Notes under the pieces: model-generated
The model's input: only the letters and a program-made list of their open reading frames with translations
The model's database searches: none
What the model was told of the DNA's origin: nothing
Program-made: the position numbers and the translations under genes
Assembly (NCBI GenBank): GCA_028869035.1
Contig: JAGWTL010000073.1
Coordinates: forward strand, 1 to 10,742
Direction: 5' to 3'
Length of the DNA stretch: 10,742 nt
Source of the DNA: Burkholderiales bacterium
GTDB lineage: Bacteria > Pseudomonadota > Gammaproteobacteria > Burkholderiales > Burkholderiaceae_C
In this document: one piece after another, positions 1-6,295 of the stretch
How the letters are laid out: each line of letters begins with the position of its first letter
Position numbering within the stretch: the first letter of the stretch is position 1

Positions 1-543
1 GTGCGCGGCTCGGACCCCGACGCCTCGCTCTACTGGTTCATGCGCATGCTCGACGGCGGGGCCGACCCGCGCTACATGGCGCGCCGCCTGGTGCGCATGG
101 CCAGTGAAGACATCGGCCTGGCCGACCCGCGCGCCCTGCGGCTGGCGCTGGACGCGGCCGAAGTCTACGAACGCCTGGGCTCGCCCGAGGGCGAACTGGC
201 TCTGGCCGAATGCGTGGTGTATCTCGCCATCGCGCCCAAGAGCAATGCGGTCTACAAGGCCTACAACGAGGCCAAGGCCTTCATCAAGAAGGACGGCACC
301 CGCCCGGTGCCCATGCACCTGCGCAATGCGCCGACCCAGCTCATGAAGGAGCTGGACTACGGCAAGAACTACCGCTACGCGCACGACGAGGAGGGCGGTT
401 TTGCCGCCGGCGAGCGTTATCTGCCCGAGGGCATGGCCGAGCCGGGTTTCTACCGACCCGTGGAACGCGGTCTGGAGATCAAAATCGCCGACAAGCTGCG
501 TGCGCTGCGCGCGCTGAACGAAAAGAGTCGGAACCAGCCATAA
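1..543 (+). CDS. rarA: RarA/MgsA replication-associated recombination ATPase, C-terminal part (5' end outside window)
   Basis: This is the last 180 residues of a RarA (MgsA) family protein, an AAA+ ATPase related to clamp loaders and WRNIP1 that acts at stalled replication forks. The open frame enters from the left edge, so the GTG at position 1 is an internal valine codon and not a start. Family proteins are roughly 430-450 residues, so the AAA+ core with its Walker motifs lies upstream. What is visible is the C-terminal tetramerisation region: GSDPDASLYWFMRML at residues 3-17, then MASEDIGLADPRAL at 33-46, AIAPKSNAVY at 77-86 and VPMHLRNAPT at 103-112, all strongly conserved in RarA. The gene ends with TAA at 541-543, and livH starts 46 bp later. 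A link in function to the transporter genes is not expected. Family assignment is secure from the motifs; completeness cannot be judged. Confidence 0.95.
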   Translation: MRGSDPDASLYWFMRMLDGGADPRYMARRLVRMASEDIGLADPRALRLALDAAEVYERLGSPEGELALAECVVYLAIAPKSNAVYKAYNEAKAFIKKDGTRPVPMHLRNAPTQLMKELDYGKNYRYAHDEEGGFAAGERYLPEGMAEPGFYRPVERGLEIKIADKLRALRALNEKSRNQP

Positions 544-562
544 AAACGGGACCGGATGCAAG

Positions 563-578
563 TGGCATGAAGCTTGCA
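563..578 (+). promoter_or_regulatory. Candidate sigma-54 (-24/-12) promoter upstream of livH
   Basis: TGGCATG-AAGC-TTGCA lies in the 46-bp gap between rarA and livH. It matches the sigma-54 consensus TGGCAYR-N4-TTGCW with the correct spacing. The GG is at 564-565 and the GC at 576-577. Nitrogen-regulated uptake operons often use such promoters. The difficulty is position: transcription would begin at about 588-590, on the livH ATG itself, leaving no leader for a ribosome site. It could be a real promoter giving a leaderless message or a chance match. Confidence 0.4.
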
Positions 579-589
579 AATGGGAATCT

Positions 590-1510
590 ATGGATATCTT
601 CCTGCAGCAAATCATCAACGGGCTGGTACTGGGCAGCATGTACGCGCTGGTGGCGCTGGGCTACACCATGGTCTACGGCATCATCGGCCTGATCAATTTC
701 GCCCACGGCGAGGTGCTGATGATCGGCGCCCTGGTCAGCTGGAGCGTGATCGGCGTCCTGCAGCCCCTGCTGCCGCCCTGGCTGGTGCTGGTCATCGCCC
801 TCATCGTGGCCTGCGTGCTGGCCGCCGCGCTGAACTACAGCATCGAGAAGGTGGCTTACCGGCCGCTGCGCAACAGCCCGCGCCTGGCCCCGCTGATCAC
901 GGCCATCGGCATGTCCATCCTGCTGCAGACGCTGGCCATGATCATCTGGAAGCCCAACTTCAAGCCCTATCCCACGCTGCTGCCGAGCACCCCCATCCAG
1001 CTCGGCGGCGCCAGCATCACGCCCACGCAGATCATGATCCTGGTCGTCACGGCACTGACGCTGGCCGCGCTGATGTGGCTGGTGCACGCCACCAAACTGG
1101 GCCGCGCCATGCGCGCCACGGCCGAAAACCCGCGTGTGGCCGCCCTCATGGGCGTGCAGCCGGACCGCGTGATCTCGGCCACCTTCGTCATCGGCGCCGT
1201 GCTGGCCGCGATCGCCGGTGTGATGTGGGCCAGCAACTACGGCACGGTGCAGCACACCATGGGTTTCCTGCCCGGGCTCAAGGCCTTCACGGCGGCCGTC
1301 TTCGGCGGCATCGGCAACCTGGCCGGGGCCGTGGTGGGCGGCATCCTGCTGGGCCTGATCGAGGCCATCGGTGCCGGTTACATCGGCGACCTCACGGGCG
1401 GTGTGCTGGGCAGCCACTACGCCGACATCTTTGCCTTCATCGTGCTGATCGTGGTGCTCACGCTGCGGCCCTCGGGCCTCCTGGGCGAACGTGTGGCGGA
1501 CCGGGCTTGA
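590..1510 (+). CDS. livH: Branched-chain amino acid-type ABC transporter permease LivH
   Basis: Inner-membrane permease of 306 residues, the usual LivH length, forming one half of the channel of a high-affinity amino acid (or related solute) importer. The protein is almost entirely hydrophobic and contains several membrane helices. Family hallmarks are the N-terminus MDIFLQQIINGLVLGSMYAL, the segment GLINFAHGEVLMIGA at about residues 32-46, and the C-terminal FGGIGNLAGAVVGGILLG stretch that contacts the ATPase. The ATG at 590 is chosen because the N-terminus matches LivH proteins; a modest ribosome site (GGGA, 582-585) precedes it. It is first in the livHMGF set. Unlike many liv operons there is no binding-protein gene before it. 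Exact substrate cannot be read from the permease; branched-chain amino acids are the default, while urea, amides or aromatic acids are used by sister systems. Confidence 0.93.
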   Translation: MDIFLQQIINGLVLGSMYALVALGYTMVYGIIGLINFAHGEVLMIGALVSWSVIGVLQPLLPPWLVLVIALIVACVLAAALNYSIEKVAYRPLRNSPRLAPLITAIGMSILLQTLAMIIWKPNFKPYPTLLPSTPIQLGGASITPTQIMILVVTALTLAALMWLVHATKLGRAMRATAENPRVAALMGVQPDRVISATFVIGAVLAAIAGVMWASNYGTVQHTMGFLPGLKAFTAAVFGGIGNLAGAVVGGILLGLIEAIGAGYIGDLTGGVLGSHYADIFAFIVLIVVLTLRPSGLLGERVADRA

Positions 1511-1516
1511 CCATGA

Positions 1517-1607
1517 AACACCCCCAAGCTCCGCTCCCTTCGTTCGCTGCGCCACCCCCCTTGCAGGGGGCAACGCCAGTGGCCCGGCAAAGCCGGTTCC
1601 ACGGCGT
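1517..1607. repeat. Dispersed palindromic repeat of Comamonadaceae type (REP-like)
   Basis: This GC-rich intergenic block begins seven bases after the livH stop. It contains a C-run/G-run hairpin (CCCCCC at 1555-1560, GGGGG at 1566-1570) and a second perfect hairpin, CCGGC-AAA-GCCGG, at 1584-1596, followed by TTCCACGGCG. I recognise this combination as an intergenic repeat seen many times per genome in Acidovorax, Variovorax and Polaromonas relatives. That recognition is from memory; copy number in this genome is unknown. Confidence 0.6.
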
Positions 1608-1645
1608 TCTGCGCTTATTGATGTTTTCTTTATTTATGACACCTG

Positions 1646-1695
1646 CCGTTCAGGCTGAGCCTGTCGAAGCCCTTCGACAGGCTCAGGGCGAGCGG
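1646..1695. repeat. REP-like palindrome with perfect 15-bp arms
   Basis: CTGAGCCTGTCGAAG (1655-1669) and its exact reverse complement CTTCGACAGGCTCAG (1672-1686) flank only two bases. The outer ends CCGTTC (1646-1651) and GAGCGG (1690-1695) also pair, with one wobble. Closely similar palindromes are scattered through many GC-rich proteobacterial genomes. In RNA it would form a very stable hairpin between livH and livM and may act on message stability, termination or attenuation within the operon. It has no T-tract, so a classical intrinsic terminator is unlikely. Confidence 0.8.
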
Positions 1696-1706
1696 ATGTG
1701 AGGTGC

Positions 1707-1735
1707 TTGTCATGATTTATGAAAGCCTCAATAGT
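1707..1735 (+). promoter_or_regulatory. Possible internal sigma-70 promoter before livM
   Basis: TTGTCA (1707-1712) is separated by 17 bp from AATAGT (1730-1735), giving 5/6 and 4/6 matches to the -35 and -10 consensus. It sits in a locally AT-rich stretch right after the palindrome and would start transcription about 30 bases before the livM ATG. This would let livMGF be expressed even if the hairpins reduce read-through from livH. Weak evidence only. Confidence 0.25.
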
Positions 1736-1771
1736 ACATTTCATGCGTTGCAAAACTGCAGGCAACGTGAC

Positions 1772-2859
<1,088 letters not shown>

Positions 2860-2863
<4 letters not shown>

Positions 2864-2925
2864 GCGCGCACGGCCGCCCCGAAGCGCTCATCCCGCAGCG
2901 CATGGCGCGGAGGGCATCCCTATGA
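2860..2925 (+). other. 21-codon mini-ORF bridging livM and livG (possible coupling peptide)
   Basis: An ATG at 2860 overlaps the livM stop as ATGA and is preceded by a strong ribosome site (AAGGGAGG, 2846-2853, six bases before the ATG). The frame encodes 21 residues beginning MSAHGRPEAL and ends in a TGA that overlaps the livG ATG, again as ATGA (2922-2925). Both junctions thus have the geometry of translational coupling. The peptide itself has no recognisable family. Alternatives are a decayed former livG start or chance. Confidence 0.3.
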
Positions 2926-3719
2926 GCGAGGTGTTGCTGCATGTCAGCGGTGTCTCCAAGCGCTTCGGCGGTCTGCAGGCGCTCAGCGATGTCAATCTGC
3001 GCATCGCGCGCGGCATGGTCTACGGCCTGATCGGCCCCAACGGCGCGGGCAAGACCACCTTCTTCAACGTCATCACGGGCCTGTACACACCCGACAGCGG
3101 CACCTTCGAGCTGGCCGGCCTGGCCTACAAGCCCACGGCCGTGCACGAGGTGGCGCGCGCCGGCATCGCGCGCACCTTCCAGAACATCCGTCTCTTCGCC
3201 GACATGACCGCGCTGGAGAACGTGATGGTGGGGCGGCACATCCGCTCGGGCTCGGGCCTGCTGGGGGCCATCTTCCGCACCCCCGGCTTCAAGTTCGAGG
3301 AAGCGGCGATAGCGCGACGGGCGCAGGACCTGCTGGACTACGTGGGCATCGGCCAGCTGGCCGACTACAAGGCCCGCACCCTGAGTTACGGCGACCAGCG
3401 CCGCCTGGAGATCGCCAGGGCCCTGGCCACCGAACCCCAGCTGCTGGCCCTGGACGAGCCCGCCGCCGGCATGAACGCCACCGAGAAGGTGGAGCTGCGC
3501 GCGCTGATCGAACGCATCCGCCAGGACGGCGTGACCGTGCTGCTGATCGAGCACGACGTGAAACTGGTCATGGGCCTGTGCGACGGCGTCACCGTGCTCG
3601 ACTACGGCCGCCAGATCGCCGAGGGCACACCGGCCGAGGTGCAGAAGAACGAGCAGGTGATCGAAGCCTATCTGGGCCACGCTGGCGCCAAGGCCGCCGC
3701 GGAGGCCACGGCAATATGA
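2922..3719 (+). CDS. livG: Branched-chain amino acid-type ABC transporter ATP-binding protein LivG
   Basis: Cytoplasmic ATPase of 265 residues that powers the LivHM channel together with LivF. All nucleotide-binding motifs are visible: Walker A GPNGAGKTT at 38-46, the Q-loop glutamine in RTFQNIRLF at 87, the signature LSYGDQRRLEIARAL at 154-168 (SYGDQ in place of SGGQ, normal for LivG), Walker B LLALDEP at 174-180 and the H-loop histidine in LLIEHDVKL at 201. The C-terminal helix contains EAYLG, typical of this BCA-ATPase subgroup, followed by an alanine-rich tail. The ATG at 2922 has a good ribosome site (GGAGGG, 2909-2914) and overlaps the stop of the preceding mini-ORF. It is followed by a 144-bp palindromic element before livF. 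Confidence 0.94.
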   Translation: MSEVLLHVSGVSKRFGGLQALSDVNLRIARGMVYGLIGPNGAGKTTFFNVITGLYTPDSGTFELAGLAYKPTAVHEVARAGIARTFQNIRLFADMTALENVMVGRHIRSGSGLLGAIFRTPGFKFEEAAIARRAQDLLDYVGIGQLADYKARTLSYGDQRRLEIARALATEPQLLALDEPAAGMNATEKVELRALIERIRQDGVTVLLIEHDVKLVMGLCDGVTVLDYGRQIAEGTPAEVQKNEQVIEAYLGHAGAKAAAEATAI

Positions 3720-3725
3720 AAATCT

Positions 3726-3869
3726 ATGACGCCCGCTGCGCGGGCATGATCTCGCGCCAAAGGCGCCTCAATGACGCTGGCAAAGCCCGCATGACTTTCA
3801 TCATGGCGCCCGCGGCGCCGTCATTGATGCCGCACAGCGGCGAAGTCATGCCCGCGCAGCGGGCGTCAT
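3726..3869. repeat. 144-bp nested palindromic element with perfect 24-bp inverted ends between livG and livF
   Basis: The ends 3726-3749 (ATGACGCCCGCTG...GCATGA) and 3846-3869 (TCATGCCC...GCGTCAT) are exact reverse complements over 24 bp. Inside lie a second inverted pair, TCAATGACG (3768-3776) and CGTCATTGA (3819-3827), and two hairpins: GCGCC-AAA-GGCGC (3754-3766) and GGCGCC-CGC-GGCGCC (3805-3819). ATGAC/GTCAT words recur in alternating orientation throughout. This looks like a mosaic of REP units (BIME-like) or a miniature inverted-repeat element without coding capacity. It fills most of the livG/livF gap and has no T-tract. Expected effects are message stabilisation, partial termination or uncoupling of livF translation. 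Confidence 0.8.
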
Positions 3870-3888
3870 CACGTCCATGGAGCCAGCC

Positions 3889-4614
3889 ATGAGCCACGAC
3901 GCAGACATCCTGCTGCAGGTCAGCGGCCTGAAAGTGGCCTACGGCGGCATCCAGGCGGTCAAGGGCGTTGATTTCGAGGTGAAGCGCGGCGAGCTGGTCT
4001 GCCTGATCGGCTCCAACGGCGCCGGCAAGACCAGCACCCTGAAGGCCGTCACCGGCACCCTGCCCTGCCTGGGCCAATTGCACTACCTGGGCAAGCCCCT
4101 GCGCGGCCAGGGGCCCTGGGACCTGGTGCGCCAGGGCCTGGCCATGGTGCCCGAGGGGCGTGGTGTCTTCACGCGCATGAGCATTGCCGAGAACCTGCTC
4201 ATGGGCGCCTACACGCGCGACGACAGCGACGGCATCGCCGCCGACCTGGAGCGCATGTACACCCTGTTCCCGCGCCTCAAGGAACGCCACACGCAACTGG
4301 CCGGCACCCTCAGCGGCGGCGAGCAGCAGATGCTGGCCATGGGCCGCGCGCTGATGAGCCGGCCGCAGCTGCTGCTGCTGGACGAACCCTCCATGGGCCT
4401 GAGCCCCATCATGGTCGACAAGATCTTCGAGGTCGTGCGCGAAGTCTCCAGCCAGGGCATGACGGTGCTGCTCGTCGAGCAGAACGCCAGCCGCGCGCTG
4501 GGCATTGCCGACCGCGGCTACGTCATGGAGTCCGGCCTCATCACCCTCAGCGGACCCGCGCAGCAACTGCTGCACGACCCGGCCGTGCGCGCCGCCTACC
4601 TGGGCGAGAGCTGA
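3889..4614 (+). CDS. livF: Branched-chain amino acid-type ABC transporter ATP-binding protein LivF
   Basis: Second ATPase of the importer, 241 residues from the ATG at 3889. Walker A is GSNGAGKTS at 41-49, the region after it carries MVPEGRGVF at 87-94, typical of LivF, the signature is LSGGEQQMLAMGRAL at 141-155, and Walker B is LLLLDEP at 161-167. The position of the H-loop histidine is glutamine (LLVEQNAS, Q198), a known feature of LivF proteins and not damage. An in-frame ATG at 3877 exists, but the GGAG at 3879-3882 lies inside that extension and is six bases from 3889, so 3889 is preferred. The gene is separated from livG by the palindromic element. It ends only 3 bp from the stop of the convergent tctC-like gene, leaving no room for a separate terminator. 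Confidence 0.94.
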   Translation: MSHDADILLQVSGLKVAYGGIQAVKGVDFEVKRGELVCLIGSNGAGKTSTLKAVTGTLPCLGQLHYLGKPLRGQGPWDLVRQGLAMVPEGRGVFTRMSIAENLLMGAYTRDDSDGIAADLERMYTLFPRLKERHTQLAGTLSGGEQQMLAMGRALMSRPQLLLLDEPSMGLSPIMVDKIFEVVREVSSQGMTVLLVEQNASRALGIADRGYVMESGLITLSGPAQQLLHDPAVRAAYLGES

Positions 4615-4617
4615 AGC

Positions 4618-5586
4618 TCAATCCACCTTCGCGCCTGAGGCCTTGACGACCTGCTCGTACTTGGCAAGCTCGGCCTTCATGAAAGCGGCAAACTCCTCGG
4701 GCGTGGTGGGCACGGGTTCGGCCATCAGGGCGGCAAAACGGGTCTGCGTCTCGGGCGCCTTGAGCGCGGCCACAAAAGCCTGGTTCAGGCGGGCCACCAC
4801 ATCCCTGGGCGTGCCCGCAGGCGCCACCAGCCCCCACCAGGTGTCCACCGCAAACCCCTTGAGTGTCTCGGCCACGGCCGGCACCTGCGGCAAGGCCGGC
4901 GAACGCTTGAGCGTGGTGACGGCCAGGGCCTTGAACTTGCCGGCGCGGATATTGGCCGAGGCCGTGGCCAGGTTGTCGAAATTGAAATCCACCTGCCCGC
5001 TGAGCAGGGCCAGCTGCGCCGGGTTGCCGCCGTTGTAGGGAATGTGTACGGCGTAGATGCCGGCCTGGGCCTTGAACAGCTCACCGGCCAGATGGCCCGC
5101 GCTGCCGTTGCCGCCGCTGCCGTAGTTGAGCTTGCCGGGGTTGGCGCGGGCGTAGGTGATCAGGTCCTGCAAGGTGTTGATGTGCAGACGGTGCGCGGTC
5201 TCGGCGTTGATGACCAGCACATTGGGCACGCGCAGCATCTGGGTGATGGGCGCGAAATCGCGGTCGGCCTTGTAGGGCATCTTGCTGTAGAGCCAGGGGT
5301 TGACCGCATGCGTGGCGGTGGCCGCAATGCCGATGGCCAGGCCGTCAGGCGCGGCCTTGGCCAAGGCATCGGCGCCGATATTGCCACCGGCGCCGGCGCG
5401 GTTCTCGATGATGACGGTCCCCAGCGTGTCCTTGACCCCTTCGGCCAATGCACGCGCCGTGATGTCGATGGGGCCGCCCGCGGCGTAGGGCACGATCAGG
5501 CGGATGGGTCTGGTCTGGGACAGGGCCGGGACATTGGCCAAGGCGAGCATGGCCAGGATGAAGAGGGGAAGGCTGCGAGGTTTCAT
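4618..5586 (-). CDS. Bug/TctC-family periplasmic solute-binding protein
   Basis: Exported binding protein of 322 residues, the normal length for the Bug (Bordetella uptake gene)/TctC family, which captures carboxylates, amino acids or other small solutes in the periplasm. The start at 5586 gives a clean signal peptide (MKPR, hydrophobic core 5-19, probable cleavage near ALS-Q at 23/24). An upstream in-frame ATG at 5700 would put 38 unrelated residues before that signal. Family motifs are PIRLIVPYAAGGPIDITARALA at 27-48 (first ligand loop) and IENRAGAGGNIGADALAKAAPDG from 60 (second loop). No tctA/tctB membrane genes are in the window, so it is an orphan, as most Bug proteins in Burkholderiales are. 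Ligand is unknown. It converges with livF and diverges from the secreted protein gene at 5718. Confidence 0.92.
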   Translation of the reverse strand: MKPRSLPLFILAMLALANVPALSQTRPIRLIVPYAAGGPIDITARALAEGVKDTLGTVIIENRAGAGGNIGADALAKAAPDGLAIGIAATATHAVNPWLYSKMPYKADRDFAPITQMLRVPNVLVINAETAHRLHINTLQDLITYARANPGKLNYGSGGNGSAGHLAGELFKAQAGIYAVHIPYNGGNPAQLALLSGQVDFNFDNLATASANIRAGKFKALAVTTLKRSPALPQVPAVAETLKGFAVDTWWGLVAPAGTPRDVVARLNQAFVAALKAPETQTRFAALMAEPVPTTPEEFAAFMKAELAKYEQVVKASGAKVD

Positions 5587-5616
5587 GCCGCCATTGTGCA
5601 GAATCCGGTCACATCC

Positions 5617-5633
5617 CTTTACAAGACTTTGCA
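5617..5633. promoter_or_regulatory. Tandem CTTTRCA half-sites in the divergent tctC-like/secreted protein gap
   Basis: CTTTACA (5617-5623) and CTTTGCA (5627-5633) are repeated with a 10-bp period, one helical turn, in the 131-bp divergent intergenic region. Direct repeats of this spacing are the usual binding pattern of OmpR/PhoB-type response regulators. It lies about 31 bp from the Bug gene start and 85 bp from the start of the + strand gene. Only two copies, one imperfect, so this is tentative. Confidence 0.25.
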
Positions 5634-5717
5634 GTGGTCTGTCGGCTGCCGGGCCGGCCTGCCGCGTTGCAGGTCCATGGAAGTCGTTTCCATACGTCAA
5701 CCCAGAAGGAGATCCGC

Positions 5718-6143
5718 ATGAAGACCAAGATCGTGTTCAGTATCCTCGCCCTGGCCGCCGCCGGCACCGCCCTGGCCCAGTCCGCCAGTATCGGCAGCGC
5801 CCCCAACCCCACGGCCACACCGCGCGTGGACCAGCGCGAGGCGAACCAGGAACGCCGCATCGAGCAGGGCGAGAAGTCGGGCCAGTTGACCCCGCGCGAG
5901 ACCAGCCGCCTGGAAAACCAGCAGGGCCGCATCGAGCGCGCCGAGGACAAGGCCAAGGCGGACGGCAGGGTCAGCGCCAAGGAGCGCGCCCGCCTGAACA
6001 ATATGCAGGACCACGCCAGCCGTGACATCGCCCGCGAAAAGCACGACCGCCAGCGCGACATGAACCACGACGGCCGCAAGGACAGGCCGCAAGCCCAGCA
6101 CGCCGAACGCGGCGAGCGTGGTGAACATAACCGTCGTCGCTGA
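5718..6143 (+). CDS. Small secreted charged protein with two tandem helical repeats, function unknown
   Basis: Hypothetical exported protein of 141 residues. The ATG at 5718 has a very strong ribosome site (AGAAGGAGAT, 5704-5713) and opens a signal peptide MKTKIVFSILALAAAGTALA with likely cleavage after residue 20. The mature part is highly charged and probably helical. It contains an internal duplication with 28-residue period: GQLTPRETSRLENQQ (55-69) and GRVSAKERARLNNMQ (83-97), sharing the pattern G-x-[LV]-[TS]-x-[RK]-E-x-x-R-L-x-N-x-Q. DMNHDGRKD at 114-122 resembles a calcium-binding loop (DxNxDG). The tail is rich in Arg, His and Glu. I recall similar uncharacterised proteins across beta- and gammaproteobacteria but know no assigned function. 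It is monocistronic, ending in a strong terminator. An envelope or metal-stress role is only a guess. Confidence 0.85.
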   Translation: MKTKIVFSILALAAAGTALAQSASIGSAPNPTATPRVDQREANQERRIEQGEKSGQLTPRETSRLENQQGRIERAEDKAKADGRVSAKERARLNNMQDHASRDIAREKHDRQRDMNHDGRKDRPQAQHAERGERGEHNRRR

Positions 6144-6168
6144 TCCAGCGCTGGCCGACCATGCGCCT

Positions 6169-6207
6169 AAAGGGCTGGCAGTCACCTGACTGCCAGCCCT
6201 TTGTTTT
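6169..6207 (+). terminator. Intrinsic terminator of the 5718-6143 gene
   Basis: AAAGGGCTGGCAGTC (6169-6183) pairs perfectly with GACTGCCAGCCCTTT (6188-6202) around a four-base loop and is followed by GTTTT. It starts 25 bp after the stop codon. The opposite strand offers only a short T-run, so it acts mainly on the + strand, though it may also help stop transcription arriving from the convergent reductase gene. Confidence 0.9.
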
Positions 6208-6258
6208 GCCTCCAACGTGGAAGCCCGGGTTCAGGCCGCCAGCTTGTGACTACGGCAC

Positions 6259-6293
6259 GGTGCTGCGCACCTTGACTTCGCCGCGCGAAGTCA
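6259..6293 (-). terminator. Hairpin pair just after the reductase stop codon
   Basis: TGACTTCGC (6273-6281) and GCGAAGTCA (6285-6293) form a 9-bp stem with a 3-base loop, beginning two bases past the stop of the - strand reductase gene. A smaller stem GGTGC-TGC-GCACC lies next to it at 6259-6271. There is no T-tract, so this is a terminator-like or message-protecting structure, not a proven terminator. Confidence 0.4.
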
Positions 6294-6295
6294 GC

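Noticed and set aside
479..1573. 364-codon open frame on the - strand opposite livH
   Set aside because: It mirrors livH third-position GC bias, has a His/Gln/Gly-rich composition and no domain; livH on the other strand is unambiguous.
1655..1686. Intrinsic terminator after livH
   Set aside because: The stem is strong but has no following T-tract and is a dispersed palindrome; it was listed as a repeat instead.
1703..1771. GTG start at 1703 giving LivM 23 more residues
   Set aside because: The extension is not LivM-like, and the ATG at 1772 gives the expected N-terminus entering the first membrane helix.
3726..3869. CRISPR array
   Set aside because: Repeats are inverted and nested, not direct with unique spacers, and no cas genes are nearby.
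3578..3892. 104-codon + strand frame covering the livG end and the palindromic element
   Set aside because: It overlaps livG in another frame and then reads through repeat DNA; no conserved features.
4618..5586. Bug/TctC protein as the missing binding protein of the Liv importer
   Set aside because: It is on the opposite strand, and the Bug fold family is associated with TctAB-type carriers or signalling, not with LivHMGF channels.
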